Program-made: the position numbers and the translations under genes
Assembly: GCF_040760005.1 (NCBI RefSeq)
Contig: NZ_CP099760.1
Coordinates: 1 to 64,000 of the forward strand
Source of the DNA: Pseudomonas sp. stari2
GTDB lineage: Bacteria > Pseudomonadota > Gammaproteobacteria > Pseudomonadales > Pseudomonadaceae
DNA length: 64,000 bases
Direction of reading: 5' to 3'
Notes under the pieces: model-generated
The model's database searches: none
What the model was told of the DNA's origin: nothing
The model's input: the letters and a program-made list of their open reading frames with translations, nothing else
In this document: piece after piece, positions 20,956 to 31,430 of the stretch
Layout of the letters: each line of letters starts with the position of its first letter
How positions within the stretch are numbered: position 1 is the first letter of the stretch

Positions 20956-22449
20956 TTACAGCTTGATCCAGGTCGCCTTCAGCTCGGTGTATTTGTCGAA
21001 CGCGTGCAGCGATTTGTCGCGACCGTTGCCCGATTGCTTGAAGCCGCCGAACGGTGCGGTCATGTCACCGCCGTCGTACTGGTTGACCCACACACTACCG
21101 GCACGCAGTGCCTTGGCGGTCAGGTGTGCCTTGGAGATGTCCTGCGTCCAGACCGCCGCCGCCAGGCCGTAAGGCGTGTCGTTGGCGATGTTGATCGCTT
21201 CCTCGGCCGTGTCGAAGGCGATGACCGACAGCACCGGGCCGAAGATCTCTTCCTGGGCAATCTTCATCGCATTGCTCACGCCGTCGAAAATCGTCGGCTC
21301 GACGTAGGTGCCACCTGTTTCCTGAAGGATGCGCTTGCCGCCGGCTACCAGTTTGGCGCCGTCGGTGTGGCCCGACTCGATGTAGGACAGCACGGTGTTC
21401 ATTTGTTGAGTGTCGACCAGCGCACCCACGTTGGTGGCCGGGTCCAGCGGGTTGCCCGGTTTCCAGGCTTTCAGCGCCTCGATCACCATCGGCAGGAATT
21501 TGTCCTTGATCGAACGCTCGACCAGCAGACGGGAACCTGCGGTGCAGACCTCGCCCTGGTTGAAGGCGATGGCGCTGGCAGCGGATTCAGCGGCCGCTTG
21601 CAAGTCCGGCGCATCGGCGAACACGATGTTCGGGCTCTTGCCGCCGGCTTCCAGCCAGACGCGTTTCATGTTCGATTCGCCGGAATAGATCATCAGTTGC
21701 TTGGCGATCTTGGTCGAACCGGTGAACACCAGGGTGTCGACGTCGTTATGCAGAGCGAGCGCCTTGCCGACGGTGTGGCCGTAGCCCGGCAGCACGTTCA
21801 GCACGCCTTTCGGAATGCCGGCCTCGACCGCCAGTTCGGCGATGCGGATGGCGGTCAGCGGGGATTTTTCCGACGGTTTGAGGATCACCGAGTTACCGGT
21901 CGACAGGGCCGGTCCGAGTTTCCAGCAAGCCATCATCAACGGGAAGTTCCACGGCACGATGGCACCCACCACGCCCACCGGCTCACGGGTTACCAGACCC
22001 AGTTGATCGTGCGGGGTGGCGGCGACTTCGTCGTAGATCTTGTCGATCGCTTCACCGCTCCAGCTCAGGGCTTGCGCGGCACCCGGTACGTCGATGTACA
22101 GCGAATCGCTGATCGGCTTGCCCATGTCGAGGGTTTCGAGCAGGGCCAGTTCTTCGGCGTGCTGCTTGAGCAGGCCGGCGAAACGGATCATGGTGGCTTT
22201 GCGTTTGGTCGGTGCCAGGCGCGACCAGACACCGGAATTGAAGGTGGCGCGGGCGTTTTCCACGGCGCGCTGAGCGTCGGCGGCGTCACAGCTGGCAATC
22301 TTGCCCAGCAGACGGCCATCGACCGGGCTGATGCACTCGAAGGTCTCGCCGGAGACGGCATCGGTGTACTCGCCATTGAGATAGGCGCGGCCTTCGATCT
22401 TCAGGTCGCGGGCGCGTTGTTCCCAGTCGGCACGAGTCAGGGTGGTCAT
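20956..22449 (-). CDS. pauC: Aldehyde dehydrogenase of polyamine catabolism (PauC/KauB type)
   Basis: 497-residue NAD(P)+-dependent aldehyde dehydrogenase. The family blocks VVGAIVPWNFPLMMACWKLGPAL and LEAGGKSPNIVF (catalytic Glu), the active Cys in FNQGEVCTAGSRLLVE, and EEIFGPVLSV are all present. In Pseudomonas the equivalent gene oxidises gamma-glutamyl-aminobutyraldehyde and related aldehydes made by PauB oxidases. AGGAGG precedes the ATG. The symbol rests on gene order relative to pauR; a broad-substrate dehydrogenase cannot be excluded. Confidence 0.87.
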   Translation of the reverse strand: MTTLTRADWEQRARDLKIEGRAYLNGEYTDAVSGETFECISPVDGRLLGKIASCDAADAQRAVENARATFNSGVWSRLAPTKRKATMIRFAGLLKQHAEELALLETLDMGKPISDSLYIDVPGAAQALSWSGEAIDKIYDEVAATPHDQLGLVTREPVGVVGAIVPWNFPLMMACWKLGPALSTGNSVILKPSEKSPLTAIRIAELAVEAGIPKGVLNVLPGYGHTVGKALALHNDVDTLVFTGSTKIAKQLMIYSGESNMKRVWLEAGGKSPNIVFADAPDLQAAAESAASAIAFNQGEVCTAGSRLLVERSIKDKFLPMVIEALKAWKPGNPLDPATNVGALVDTQQMNTVLSYIESGHTDGAKLVAGGKRILQETGGTYVEPTIFDGVSNAMKIAQEEIFGPVLSVIAFDTAEEAINIANDTPYGLAAAVWTQDISKAHLTAKALRAGSVWVNQYDGGDMTAPFGGFKQSGNGRDKSLHAFDKYTELKATWIKL

Positions 22450-22685
22450 TCGAGTGTCCTCCTCTTGTTGAATACGAGCGCCGCGCGATCTTCGCCGGCG
22501 TTCTCAGGAATTCTGCCCGGCCAGCCTGTTTTCGGCCCAAGGCACCCGCCACCCTAAACCAGCGGCCGGGGTTGTTTCAATATATTTGACATAAGCCGGT
22601 CATACGGCCTTGCGGCGTTCAATTTAATCAACATAGACTTTGGCCCTTTCAAGCCACCGCGCCGTCATCACGGGAGAAAACAACA

Positions 22686-23048
22686 ATGAACATCCAGAAC
22701 GTCGTCGACATCAGCCTGACCATGGACCAGGCCGAACGCTACCGCCCGGACCCGGCCAAAGTACTCAAGGGCGATCCCGAGCAGGCGGTGTTCAATCAAT
22801 ACGACAGCCCATGCGGGCAGATGGGTGTCGGCGTGTGGGAAGGTGCCGTTGGGCAGTGGACGGTGAATTACACCGAGCACGAATACTGCGAAATCCTGCA
22901 AGGCGTTTCGGTGCTGCGTGACGGCGAAGGCAATGCCAAGACCTTGCGTGTGGGTGACCGCTTCGTGATTCCGGCCGGATTCCGTGGCACTTGGGAAGTG
23001 CTGGAGGCGTGCCGCAAGGTCTATGTGATCTTCGAACAAAAGGCCTGA
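22686..23048 (+). CDS. Small cupin-domain protein
   Basis: 120-residue single-domain cupin (Cupin_3-like), with WTVNYTEHEYCEILQGVSVLRDGEG and DRFVIPAGFRGTWEVLE forming the two cupin motifs. GGGAG lies before the ATG. It is divergent from pauC across 236 bp, suggesting shared control by polyamine status (inference). A bidirectional terminator follows. Enzymatic activity is not evident. Confidence 0.82.
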   Translation: MNIQNVVDISLTMDQAERYRPDPAKVLKGDPEQAVFNQYDSPCGQMGVGVWEGAVGQWTVNYTEHEYCEILQGVSVLRDGEGNAKTLRVGDRFVIPAGFRGTWEVLEACRKVYVIFEQKA

Positions 23049-23065
23049 GGCCTTTCGCGAGACAA

Positions 23066-23102
23066 CAAAAAAAGCCCGTATCGTGAGATACGGGCCTTTT
23101 TC
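23066..23102. terminator. Bidirectional terminator, cupin gene / rpmG
   Basis: Stem GCCCGTATC/GATACGGGC with an A-run on the left and a T-run on the right, between the convergent cupin and rpmG genes. A near copy is at 32228. Confidence 0.88.
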
Positions 23103-23121
23103 GTAAGTCGGGAAAAATCAA

Positions 23122-23277
23122 TTACTTGATTTTGCCTTCCTTGTAGATCACGTGCTTGCGGACAACCGGATCATATTTCTTGATCTCGATTTTGTCCGGG
23201 GTAGTACGCTTGTTCTTGTCGGTAGTGTAGAAGTGACCAGTACCGGCGCTCGAGATCAAACGAATCAATTCACGCAT
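23122..23277 (-). CDS. rpmG: 50S ribosomal protein L33
   Basis: 51-residue basic protein beginning [20 protein letters not shown] and ending IYKEGKIK, the classic bacterial L33 without the CxxC zinc motifs. GGGAG lies upstream of the ATG. It follows rpmB by 11 bp, the usual rpmB-rpmG operon. Confidence 0.95.
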   Translation of the reverse strand: MRELIRLISSAGTGHFYTTDKNKRTTPDKIEIKKYDPVVRKHVIYKEGKIK

Positions 23278-23288
23278 GATTAGCTCCC

Positions 23289-23522
23289 TTAAATCTTGCC
23301 GTCGCGACGCAGCTCGGCCAGCACAACGCTGATGCCACGCTTGTCGATGATACGCATGCCTTTGGCGGAAACGCGCAGGCGTACGAAACGTTTCTCTTCT
23401 TCAACCCAGAAGCGGTGATGCTGCAGGTTCGGCAGGAAACGACGACGGGTTTTGTTGTTTGCGTGGGAAATGTTATTCCCGGTTACCGGACCCTTACCGG
23501 TAACTTGACATACTCTAGACAT
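23289..23522 (-). CDS. rpmB: 50S ribosomal protein L28
   Basis: 77-residue basic protein, [20 protein letters not shown]... followed by [14 protein letters not shown], diagnostic of L28. Only one cysteine is present (Cys5), so this is the zinc-free form. First gene of rpmB-rpmG. Confidence 0.96.
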   Translation of the reverse strand: MSRVCQVTGKGPVTGNNISHANNKTRRRFLPNLQHHRFWVEEEKRFVRLRVSAKGMRIIDKRGISVVLAELRRDGKI

Positions 23523-23968
23523 GCCTCAGCCCTCTAAAACCACATGCCCAACCCGGCATGGGTTGGCCGCTTAATCTCTAGTCATTGTGGCGCCAGGCGC
23601 CGCGATTCTTTAGAGGTCTTACCGGCTACACCTACAAGCGAAGGAACCGGGCCCCTAGAAAAGAGCGCTGCTTTATACCAGAAAGACCACGGAGCAACAA
23701 CTTTCCGTGTGCAAAGAATGGCTAAAAAGCCGCTTTTCCTGCCTGCAAGCGCCTTGGGTAAAGGCTGCCGGCAATTTTTACCATTCGTCGAAGAAAATCG
23801 ATCATACCCGCTGTCGAGACTTTTCCTGCCGTCTCTTCCGACAAATCGTCAGCCGCGCAGCCCCGAAAATGCGAAAAGGGGATAGTCATTTGCAATCGCG
23901 ACCACTAGGGTAGGCCTTTTCCAGACTGCACTTGCAGATGGGCCTTCGATCTGTAAAGGAAGCCGACC
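23523..23968. other. Divergent region between rpmB and the oligopeptide-binding gene
   Basis: 446 bp without a convincing gene. On the rpmB side a stem CCAACCC/GGGTTGG (23548-23566) lies in the probable 5' leader, and the short palindromic stretch GGCGCCAGGCGCC is near 23590. Open frames across it lack ribosome binding sites. It should hold the rpmB promoter and that of the binding-protein gene. Confidence 0.4.
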
Positions 23969-25555
23969 ATGCGCCTCGCTGCCCTCCCCCTGCTCTTCGC
24001 CCCGCTGTTACTGAGTCCACTGGCCCAGGCCGCCGCCCTGAGCGTCTGCACCGAGGCCAGCCCTGAAGGGTTCGACGTGGTGCAGTACAACTCGCTGACC
24101 ACCACCAACGCCTCGGCCGACGTGCTGATGAATCGCTTGGTGGACTTCGACACCACCAGCGGCAAAGTGGTCCCGAGCCTGGCCGACAGCTGGGAAGTCA
24201 GCACCGACGGCCTGACTTATATATTCAAACTGCACCCGCAGGTGAAGTTCCACTCCACCGAGTACTTCAAGCCGACCCGCGAACTGACCGCCGAAGACGT
24301 CAAGTTCAGCTTCGACCGCATGCTCGACCCGGCCAACCCGTGGCACAAGGTTGCCCAGAGCGGCTTCCCGCACGCCCAGTCGATGCAGCTGCCGAGCCTG
24401 ATCAAGAAGATCGACGCACTCGACCCGCTGACCGTGCGCTTCACCCTCGACCACCCGGACTCAACGTTCCTGGCAACCCTGAGCATGGGTTTCGCCTCGA
24501 TCTACTCCGCCGAATACGCCGACAAGCTGCTGAGGGCCAACGCGACCGACAAGCTCAACAGCCAACCCATCGGCACCGGTCCGTTCGTCTTCACCCGCTT
24601 CCAGAAAGACGCCTCGATCCGCTACAAGGCCAACCCGGACTACTTCGGCGGCAAGCCTGCGGTGGACCCGCTGATTTTCGCCATCACCCCGGACGCCAAC
24701 GTGCGCCTGCAAAAGCTGCGGCGTAACGAATGCCAGATTGCCCTGTCGCCAAAACCACTGGACGTACAGGCGGCGAAGCAGGAGCCGACGCTGAAAGTCG
24801 AAAAGACTGACGCGTTCATGACCGCGTTCGTCGGCATCAACAGCCAGCATCCGCCATTGGACAAACCGGAAGTTCGTCAGGCGATCAACCTCGCTTTCGA
24901 CAAGGCCAACTACCTGAAAGCTGTGTTCGAAGACACCGCCGAAGCTGCCAGCGGCCCGTACCCGCCGAACACCTGGAGCTACGCGAAGAGCCTGCCGGGC
25001 TACCCGCACGACGTGGAAAAAGCCAAGGCCTTGCTGGCCAAGGCCGGCCTGAAGGACGGTTTCCAGACCACAATCTGGACGCGTCCGTCCGGCAGCCTGC
25101 TCAACCCGAACCCGAGCCTCGGTGCACAGTTGCTGCAATCGGATCTGGCGGAAATCGGCATTCAGGCGGAAATCCGCGTGATCGAATGGGGCGAACTGAT
25201 ACGTCGTGCCAAGGCTGGCGAGCATGACCTGCTGTTCATGGGTTGGGCCGGCGACAACGGCGACCCGGACAACTTCCTCACCCCACAGTTTTCCTGCGCG
25301 GCGGTGAAGTCCGGCACCAACTTCGCCCGCTACTGCAACGCCGATCTGGACAAGCTGATCAGCGCCGGCAAAACCACCAGCGAACAAGGCGTACGCACCA
25401 AACTCTACGAACAGGCTCAGGCGCAGATCCAGCAGCAGGCGTTGTGGCTGCCACTGGCGCATCCGACGGCGTATGCGCTGACGCGCAAAGACGTGCAGGG
25501 TTATTCGGTGAGCCCCTTCGGTCGGCAGGATTACTCCAAGGTCACCCTCAAATAA
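23969..25555 (+). CDS. Periplasmic peptide-binding protein of an ABC transporter (DppA-like)
   Basis: 528-residue SBP_bac_5 (cluster C) solute-binding protein. Signal peptide to about AQAA (residue 23), mature N-terminus LSVCTEASPEGFDVVQYN as in DppA-type proteins, with SFDRMLDP and the C-terminal LLFMGWAGDNGDPDNFL region. Probable dipeptide or oligopeptide ligand. It stands alone: no permease or ATPase genes are adjacent, so it must work with components encoded elsewhere. AAGGAAG precedes the ATG. Confidence 0.88.
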   Translation: MRLAALPLLFAPLLLSPLAQAAALSVCTEASPEGFDVVQYNSLTTTNASADVLMNRLVDFDTTSGKVVPSLADSWEVSTDGLTYIFKLHPQVKFHSTEYFKPTRELTAEDVKFSFDRMLDPANPWHKVAQSGFPHAQSMQLPSLIKKIDALDPLTVRFTLDHPDSTFLATLSMGFASIYSAEYADKLLRANATDKLNSQPIGTGPFVFTRFQKDASIRYKANPDYFGGKPAVDPLIFAITPDANVRLQKLRRNECQIALSPKPLDVQAAKQEPTLKVEKTDAFMTAFVGINSQHPPLDKPEVRQAINLAFDKANYLKAVFEDTAEAASGPYPPNTWSYAKSLPGYPHDVEKAKALLAKAGLKDGFQTTIWTRPSGSLLNPNPSLGAQLLQSDLAEIGIQAEIRVIEWGELIRRAKAGEHDLLFMGWAGDNGDPDNFLTPQFSCAAVKSGTNFARYCNADLDKLISAGKTTSEQGVRTKLYEQAQAQIQQQALWLPLAHPTAYALTRKDVQGYSVSPFGRQDYSKVTLK

Positions 25556-25564
25556 TCCGCCCCG

Positions 25565-25592
25565 GCTTGCAGCGACTGCAGTCGCTGCAAGC
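25565..25592. repeat. Perfect 28-bp palindrome
   Basis: GCTTGCAGCGACTG followed directly by its complement, between the convergent peptide-binding gene and radC (its last base is the first of the radC stop codon). It resembles Pseudomonas REP-like elements and may form the 3' end of both transcripts. Confidence 0.6.
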
Positions 25593-26266
25593 TACATCCA
25601 GCCACACTCCGCCATCGACAGCGGCTCCCCATCACCGACGATGAAATGATCGAGCACCCGCACGTCGATCAGCTCCAAAGTCTTCTGCAAGCGCTTGGTC
25701 AATAATCGATCAGCCTGGCTGGGATCGGTGTTTCCCGACGGGTGGTTGTGGCACAGGATCACCGCCGCCGCGTTGTTGGCCAGGGCACGTTTCACCACCT
25801 CACGGGGATGCACGGCGGTGTTGTCGATCGAGCCTCGAAACAGAGCCTCGAAGGTGAGCACTTGATGCTTGGAATCCAGAAACAGGCAACCGAAGACCTC
25901 ATGCGGCTCGTGGCGCAGCATGGCTTTGAGGTAATCACGAACCACTTGTGGGTTTTCAAGCGCTGTTTTTTGCCGTGAACGTTCGGCCAGATGTCGTTTG
26001 CTCATTTCTTGAGCAGCTTGCAGCTGGGCAAACTTTGCAGGGCCGAGACCCAATTGCTTGCTGAATGCTTCCTGATCGGCCTCAAGCAACAATCTCAGAC
26101 TGCCAAACTGATTCAATAGATGCCGCGCCAGATCGACTGCACTTTTTCCCGGCACACCGGTCCGCAGGAAAATCGCCAGCAGTTCAGCATCCGAAAGGCT
26201 CGCAGAGCCCTGTTCCAACAACCTTTCCCGCGGCCTTTCCGCCGCCGGCCAATCGCGAATACTCAT
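25592..26266 (-). CDS. radC: RadC/YicR JAB-domain protein
   Basis: 224 residues: helix-hairpin-helix region at the N-terminus (~65-90) and a JAMM/MPN+ metalloprotease-like domain with HNHPSG and a downstream Asp (His173, His175, Asp186). The MPN metal residues are intact. The historical link to DNA repair is weak, and its biochemical role is unclear. Divergent from coaBC. Confidence 0.93.
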   Translation of the reverse strand: MSIRDWPAAERPRERLLEQGSASLSDAELLAIFLRTGVPGKSAVDLARHLLNQFGSLRLLLEADQEAFSKQLGLGPAKFAQLQAAQEMSKRHLAERSRQKTALENPQVVRDYLKAMLRHEPHEVFGCLFLDSKHQVLTFEALFRGSIDNTAVHPREVVKRALANNAAAVILCHNHPSGNTDPSQADRLLTKRLQKTLELIDVRVLDHFIVGDGEPLSMAECGWM

Positions 26267-26401
26267 ACACGTTCCTTGTCTGTGGGCGCCGCTGTTCCAT
26301 AGCGGTCGCTGTGATATCGTAGCCCATCTTTTTTGCGGGCGAATTCACCCTGGGGAGGGGGTTTCGCCACGCATGTCACCAACGAAATGAAAGGCAGACC
26401 T

Positions 26402-27610
26402 ATGCAGCGGCTGTATCGGAAACGCATCGTTCTGGGCGTCGGCGGCGGCATTGCTGCCTACAAGAGCGCCGACCTTGTGCGCCGCCTGATCGATCAGGGC
26501 GCCGAAGTGCGCGTGGTCATGACCCGTGGCGGCAGCGAATTCATCACCCCGCTGACCATGCAGGCCCTGTCCGGCCACCCGGTTCACCTGGATCTGCTCG
26601 ACCCGGCCGCCGAAGCAGCGATGGGCCACATCGAACTGGCCAAGTGGGCCGATCTGGTGCTGATCGCCCCGGCAACCGCCGACCTGCTCGCCCGTCTGGC
26701 CCAAGGCATTGCCAACGATTTGCTGACCACGCTGGTGCTGGCCACCGACGCCATCGTCGCAGTCGCTCCAGCCATGAACCAGGCCATGTGGCGCGACCCG
26801 GCGACCCAGGCCAACCTGCAACTCCTTGAAAGCCGTGGCCTGAAGACCTTCGGCCCGGCCTCCGGCAGCCAGGCCTGCGGAGACGTCGGCATGGGCCGCA
26901 TGATGGAAGCCACCGATCTGGCCCAGCTCGCGGCGGACTGCTTCCAGCGTCAGGCACTGACCGGCAAGCACGTGGTGATCACCGCCGGCCCGACCCAGGA
27001 AAACATCGACCCGGTGCGCTACATCACCAACCACAGCTCCGGCAAAATGGGCTTCGCCCTGGCTGAAGCCGCGGTGGAAGCCGGCGCCCGCGTCACGCTG
27101 ATCAGCGGCCCGGTGCACCTGCCGACGCCAGATCGCGTCACCCGCATCGACGTCGTCAGTGCCCGCGATATGCTCGCCGCCTGTGAAGCCGCGATCCCCT
27201 GCGACATCTTCATCGCCTCGGCGGCGGTCGCGGACTACCGTCCGGAAGTCGTCGCCCCGCAAAAATTGAAGAAAGACCCTACGAGCGGCGACGGCTTCGT
27301 CCTGCAAATGGTGCGCAACCCGGACATCCTGGCCACCATCGCGACCCGTCCCGACCGTCCGTTCAGTGTCGGCTTCGCCGCCGAGACCGAACACCTGCTC
27401 GACTACGCTGCACGCAAGCTGAAGGACAAGAATCTCGATCTGATCGTCGCCAACGACGTCGCCAACCCGAGCATCGGTTTCAACAGTGAAGAAAACGCCT
27501 GCAGCGTCATCGACCGTGGGCTGCACGCCACTGTTTTCGCCCAGACCAGCAAGAGCAAGATCGCTCGCCAGCTCGTCACTTTTATCGCCGAACGTCTGAA
27601 CCAGGTTTAA
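26402..27610 (+). CDS. coaBC: Bifunctional phosphopantothenoylcysteine decarboxylase/synthetase
   Basis: 402-residue CoaBC. The N-terminal flavin-dependent CoaC half starts [18 protein letters not shown] and contains the active-site His and the PAMNQAMW and [14 protein letters not shown] motifs. The C-terminal CoaB half begins around [18 protein letters not shown] and includes the KLKKD motif. Makes 4'-phosphopantetheine for CoA. Start at 26402 gives the usual length; dut follows after 5 bp. Confidence 0.96.
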   Translation: MQRLYRKRIVLGVGGGIAAYKSADLVRRLIDQGAEVRVVMTRGGSEFITPLTMQALSGHPVHLDLLDPAAEAAMGHIELAKWADLVLIAPATADLLARLAQGIANDLLTTLVLATDAIVAVAPAMNQAMWRDPATQANLQLLESRGLKTFGPASGSQACGDVGMGRMMEATDLAQLAADCFQRQALTGKHVVITAGPTQENIDPVRYITNHSSGKMGFALAEAAVEAGARVTLISGPVHLPTPDRVTRIDVVSARDMLAACEAAIPCDIFIASAAVADYRPEVVAPQKLKKDPTSGDGFVLQMVRNPDILATIATRPDRPFSVGFAAETEHLLDYAARKLKDKNLDLIVANDVANPSIGFNSEENACSVIDRGLHATVFAQTSKSKIARQLVTFIAERLNQV

Positions 27611-27615
27611 TTTAC

Positions 27616-28071
27616 ATGCACGCTTTGCAAGCCAAGATCCTCGACCCACGCATCGGCACCGAATTCCCGCTGCCGCAATACGCCACACCGGGCTCCGCCG
27701 GCCTCGACCTGCGCGCCATGCTGCAAGAGGACATCGTGATCAAACCGGGTGAAACCGTGCTGATCCCTACCGGGCTGTCGGTGTACATCGGCGACCCTAA
27801 CCTCGCCGCGTTGATCCTGCCGCGCTCGGGCATGGGCCATAAGCACGGCATCGTGCTGGGCAATCTAGTCGGCCTGATCGACTCCGATTACCAGGGCCCG
27901 CTGATGGTCTCCTGCTGGAACCGTGGCCAGACCGAATTCACCATGCCGGTCGGCGAGCGTCTGGCGCAACTGGTGCTGGTACCGGTGGTGCAGGCGCACT
28001 TCGAAATGGTCGAAGAGTTCGTCGAAACCGAGCGTGGCGCTGGCGGTTTCGGCCATTCCGGTACCAAGTGA
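27616..28071 (+). CDS. dut: dUTP diphosphatase
   Basis: 151-residue trimeric dUTPase. The five family motifs are visible, including [37 protein letters not shown] and the C-terminal [11 protein letters not shown] arm. Hydrolyses dUTP to dUMP, keeping uracil out of DNA and feeding dTMP synthesis. Operon with coaBC. Confidence 0.97.
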   Translation: MHALQAKILDPRIGTEFPLPQYATPGSAGLDLRAMLQEDIVIKPGETVLIPTGLSVYIGDPNLAALILPRSGMGHKHGIVLGNLVGLIDSDYQGPLMVSCWNRGQTEFTMPVGERLAQLVLVPVVQAHFEMVEEFVETERGAGGFGHSGTK

Positions 28072-28086
28072 TCGGTTAGAAATCCA

Positions 28087-28115
28087 TCGTGGCGAGTGCG
28101 TGTTGCTTGCCACGA
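28087..28115. terminator. Hairpin after dut
   Basis: Stem TCGTGGCGAG/CTTGCCACGA with a 9-base loop, 15 bp after the dut stop. It is not followed by a clear T-run, so it may be a weak terminator or an mRNA-stabilising stem upstream of algC. Confidence 0.5.
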
Positions 28116-28211
28116 AATTCAAAATGTCATCTGCAAGGTTTAGCGCCGAAAATCAAGGCATTGGCAGGCCAAAGCCACGCCGTACAAGGCGTCATGGCCC
28201 TTTCACACCAC

Positions 28212-28238
28212 GAACTCTCTGTGAAAACCGCCGTCATA
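28212..28238 (+). promoter_or_regulatory. Possible AlgU (sigma-22) promoter before algC
   Basis: GAACTC at 28212-28217, 16 bases, then TCATA at 28234-28238, close to the GAACTT-N16/17-TCTGA pattern of AlgU/RpoE promoters. It lies 75 bp upstream of algC. Envelope-stress control of algC would fit, but the match is imperfect. Confidence 0.35.
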
Positions 28239-28312
28239 CCCTTCAGTTTGAGCTTGCCGTCGAATGAGTCGTCGGTGTGTCCAGCCACTTTCGAGATGGA
28301 GCATTTTCGCAG

Positions 28313-29710
28313 ATGAGCACCCCCGCCCAAGTCGCCCCGAAGCTTCCCGACAGCATCTTCCGCGCCTATGACATTCGCGGCACCGTGCCGGAATTCCTCA
28401 ATGGCGAAACCGCCTACTGGATCGGTCGCGCCATCGGCTCCCAGAGCCTGGCCCAGGGCGAACCGAACGTGTCTGTCGGCCGAGACGGCCGTCTGTCCGG
28501 CCCGGAACTGGTCGCAGAGCTGATTCGCGGCATCGCCGAAAGCGGCTGCCACGTCAGCGACGTCGGCCTGGTGCCGACGCCGGCGCTGTACTACGCCGCC
28601 AACGTGCTGGCCGGCAAATCCGGTGTGATGCTCACCGGCAGCCACAACCCGTCGAACTACAACGGCTTCAAGATCGTGATCGCCGGCGACACCCTCGCCA
28701 ACGAACAGATCCAGGTTCTGCACGAGCGTATCAAGAGCGGCAACCTGAGCAGCGGCCAGGGCAGCGTGACCCAGGTCGAGATCCTCGACCGCTACACCAC
28801 CGAAATCGTCCAGGACATCAAACTGGCCCGGCGCCTGAAAGTCGTGGTCGACTGCGGTAACGGCGCGGCCGGCGTAATCGCCCCGCAACTGATCGAAGCA
28901 CTGAACTGCGAAGTCATCCCGCTGTTCTGCGAAGTCGACGGTAACTTCCCGAACCATCACCCGGACCCGGGCAAGCCTGAGAACCTCGTCGACCTGATTG
29001 CCAAGGTCAAGGAAACCAAGGCTGACATCGGCCTGGCCTTCGACGGCGACGGCGACCGCGTCGGCGTGGTGACCAACACCGGCACCATCGTGTTCCCGGA
29101 TCGTCTGCTGATGCTGTTTGCCCGCGATGTGCTGGCCCGCAACCCGGGCGCGGAAATCATCTTCGACGTCAAATGCACCCGTCGCCTGATTTCGTTGATC
29201 AAGGAATACGGTGGCCAGTCGCTAATGTGGAAGACCGGTCACTCGTTGATCAAAAAGAAAATGAAGCAGTCCGGCGCGTTGCTCGCCGGAGAAATGAGTG
29301 GGCACATCTTCTTCAAGGAACGCTGGTTCGGTTTCGACGACGGCATTTACAGCGCCGCGCGGCTGCTGGAAATCCTCAGCAAGGAAAAATCCGACGCGGA
29401 AACGCTGTTCGCGACCTTCCCGAACGATATTTCCACGCCGGAAATCAATATCCATGTGACCGAAGAGAGCAAATTCAGCATCATTGATGCACTGCACGAT
29501 GCGCAGTGGGGTCCAGGCGCCGACCTGACCACCATTGACGGCGTGCGGGTCGATTACGCCAAAGGCTGGGGCCTGGTGCGCGCCTCCAACACCACACCGG
29601 TGCTGGTGCTGCGCTTCGAGGCCGATGACGAGGCTGAATTGCAGCGCATCAAGGCTGTGTTCCATGCCCAGTTGAAACGCGTTGCACCTGATCTCCAACT
29701 ACCGTTCTGA
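28313..29710 (+). CDS. algC: Phosphomannomutase/phosphoglucomutase AlgC
   Basis: 465-residue alpha-D-phosphohexomutase. The active-site phosphoserine is Ser110 in GVMLTGSHNPSNYNG, the metal loop is DGDGDR, the sugar loop GEMSGHIFF is present, and RASNTTPVLVLRFE is the phosphate-binding C-terminal block. Supplies mannose-1-phosphate and glucose-1-phosphate for alginate, LPS and exopolysaccharides. Start at 28313 (GGAG upstream); the frame from 28277 adds residues not seen in the family. Confidence 0.95.
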   Translation: MSTPAQVAPKLPDSIFRAYDIRGTVPEFLNGETAYWIGRAIGSQSLAQGEPNVSVGRDGRLSGPELVAELIRGIAESGCHVSDVGLVPTPALYYAANVLAGKSGVMLTGSHNPSNYNGFKIVIAGDTLANEQIQVLHERIKSGNLSSGQGSVTQVEILDRYTTEIVQDIKLARRLKVVVDCGNGAAGVIAPQLIEALNCEVIPLFCEVDGNFPNHHPDPGKPENLVDLIAKVKETKADIGLAFDGDGDRVGVVTNTGTIVFPDRLLMLFARDVLARNPGAEIIFDVKCTRRLISLIKEYGGQSLMWKTGHSLIKKKMKQSGALLAGEMSGHIFFKERWFGFDDGIYSAARLLEILSKEKSDAETLFATFPNDISTPEINIHVTEESKFSIIDALHDAQWGPGADLTTIDGVRVDYAKGWGLVRASNTTPVLVLRFEADDEAELQRIKAVFHAQLKRVAPDLQLPF

Positions 29711-29727
29711 TTCACCCGGAGCCCTGA

Positions 29728-30633
<906 letters not shown>

Positions 30634-30651
30634 GCGGTAGCGCAAACAAAG

Positions 30652-30687
30652 AGACCCCGCTCAGCCTGGCTGAGCGGGGTCTTTTTT
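30652..30687. terminator. Bidirectional terminator, argB / pyrE
   Basis: Long stem AGACCCCGCTCAGCC/GGCTGAGCGGGGTCT with seven T's on the right, between convergent argB and pyrE. The left A-rich side is weaker for the minus strand. Confidence 0.9.
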
Positions 30688-30703
30688 TACCCGGAAGAAG
30701 CGA

Positions 30704-31348
30704 TCAGACGCCGAACTGGGCGCGATAAGCTTCAACGGCTGGCAGGTGCTGCTTGAGCTGCGGGTCGTCTGCCAGGAATTCCAGCACCTGGTTCAGCGAC
30801 ACGATGCTGATGACCGGGATGCCGAAATCACGCTCGACTTCCTGGATTGCCGACAGCTCGCCGTTGCCGCGCTCCTGACGGTTCAGGGCGATCAGCACGC
30901 CAGCAGCCTTGGCGCCGTCCTGGGAAGCGATGATCTGCATCACTTCACGGATCGCGGTGCCGGCGGTGATCACGTCGTCGATGATCAGCACGTCGCCAGT
31001 CAGCGGCGCGCCAACGAGGCTACCGCCTTCGCCGTGGGCCTTGGCTTCCTTGCGGTTGAAGCACCATGGCAGGTCACGGTTGTGGTGCTCGGCCAGTGCC
31101 ACGGCAGTGGTTGCCGCCAGCGGGATGCCTTTGTAGGCCGGGCCGAACAGCACATCGAACGGAATACCGCTCTCGGCGATGGCTGCGGCATAGAAACGAC
31201 CCAGCTGCGCCAGCGCGGAACCCGAGTTGAACAGGCCGGCATTGAAGAAGTAAGGACTGGTGCGCCCGGACTTCAGGGTGAACTCACCGAAGCGCAAAAC
31301 GCCGCGATCGATGGCAAAACGAATGAAATCGCGCTGATACGCTTGCAT
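30704..31348 (-). CDS. pyrE: Orotate phosphoribosyltransferase
   Basis: 214-residue enzyme making OMP from orotate and PRPP. The PRPP motif [14 protein letters not shown] and the [11 protein letters not shown] and [12 protein letters not shown] blocks are present. Start at 31348 ([12 protein letters not shown]) matches the family; seven extra residues in the open frame are unlikely. Divergent from crc with an 82-bp gap. Confidence 0.96.
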   Translation of the reverse strand: MQAYQRDFIRFAIDRGVLRFGEFTLKSGRTSPYFFNAGLFNSGSALAQLGRFYAAAIAESGIPFDVLFGPAYKGIPLAATTAVALAEHHNRDLPWCFNRKEAKAHGEGGSLVGAPLTGDVLIIDDVITAGTAIREVMQIIASQDGAKAAGVLIALNRQERGNGELSAIQEVERDFGIPVISIVSLNQVLEFLADDPQLKQHLPAVEAYRAQFGV

Positions 31349-31430
31349 GAAAAAAACCCCAAATACCACGGATTTAGCTAATTAGCTTGACGCCGTGTAT
31401 CATACACGCACGCGATTTTTGGGGCCATTT

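Noticed and set aside
21004..22557. 517-residue plus-strand frame over the aldehyde dehydrogenase
   Set aside because: Runs antisense to a clear enzyme gene, shows no known motif and has skewed Gly/Arg/Gln composition.
25565..25592. Rho-independent terminator
   Set aside because: Perfect palindrome but no T-run on either side; kept as a repeat instead.
28087..28312. Small gene between dut and algC
   Set aside because: Frames here lack ribosome binding sites and similarity; the region is better explained as a hairpin plus promoter.
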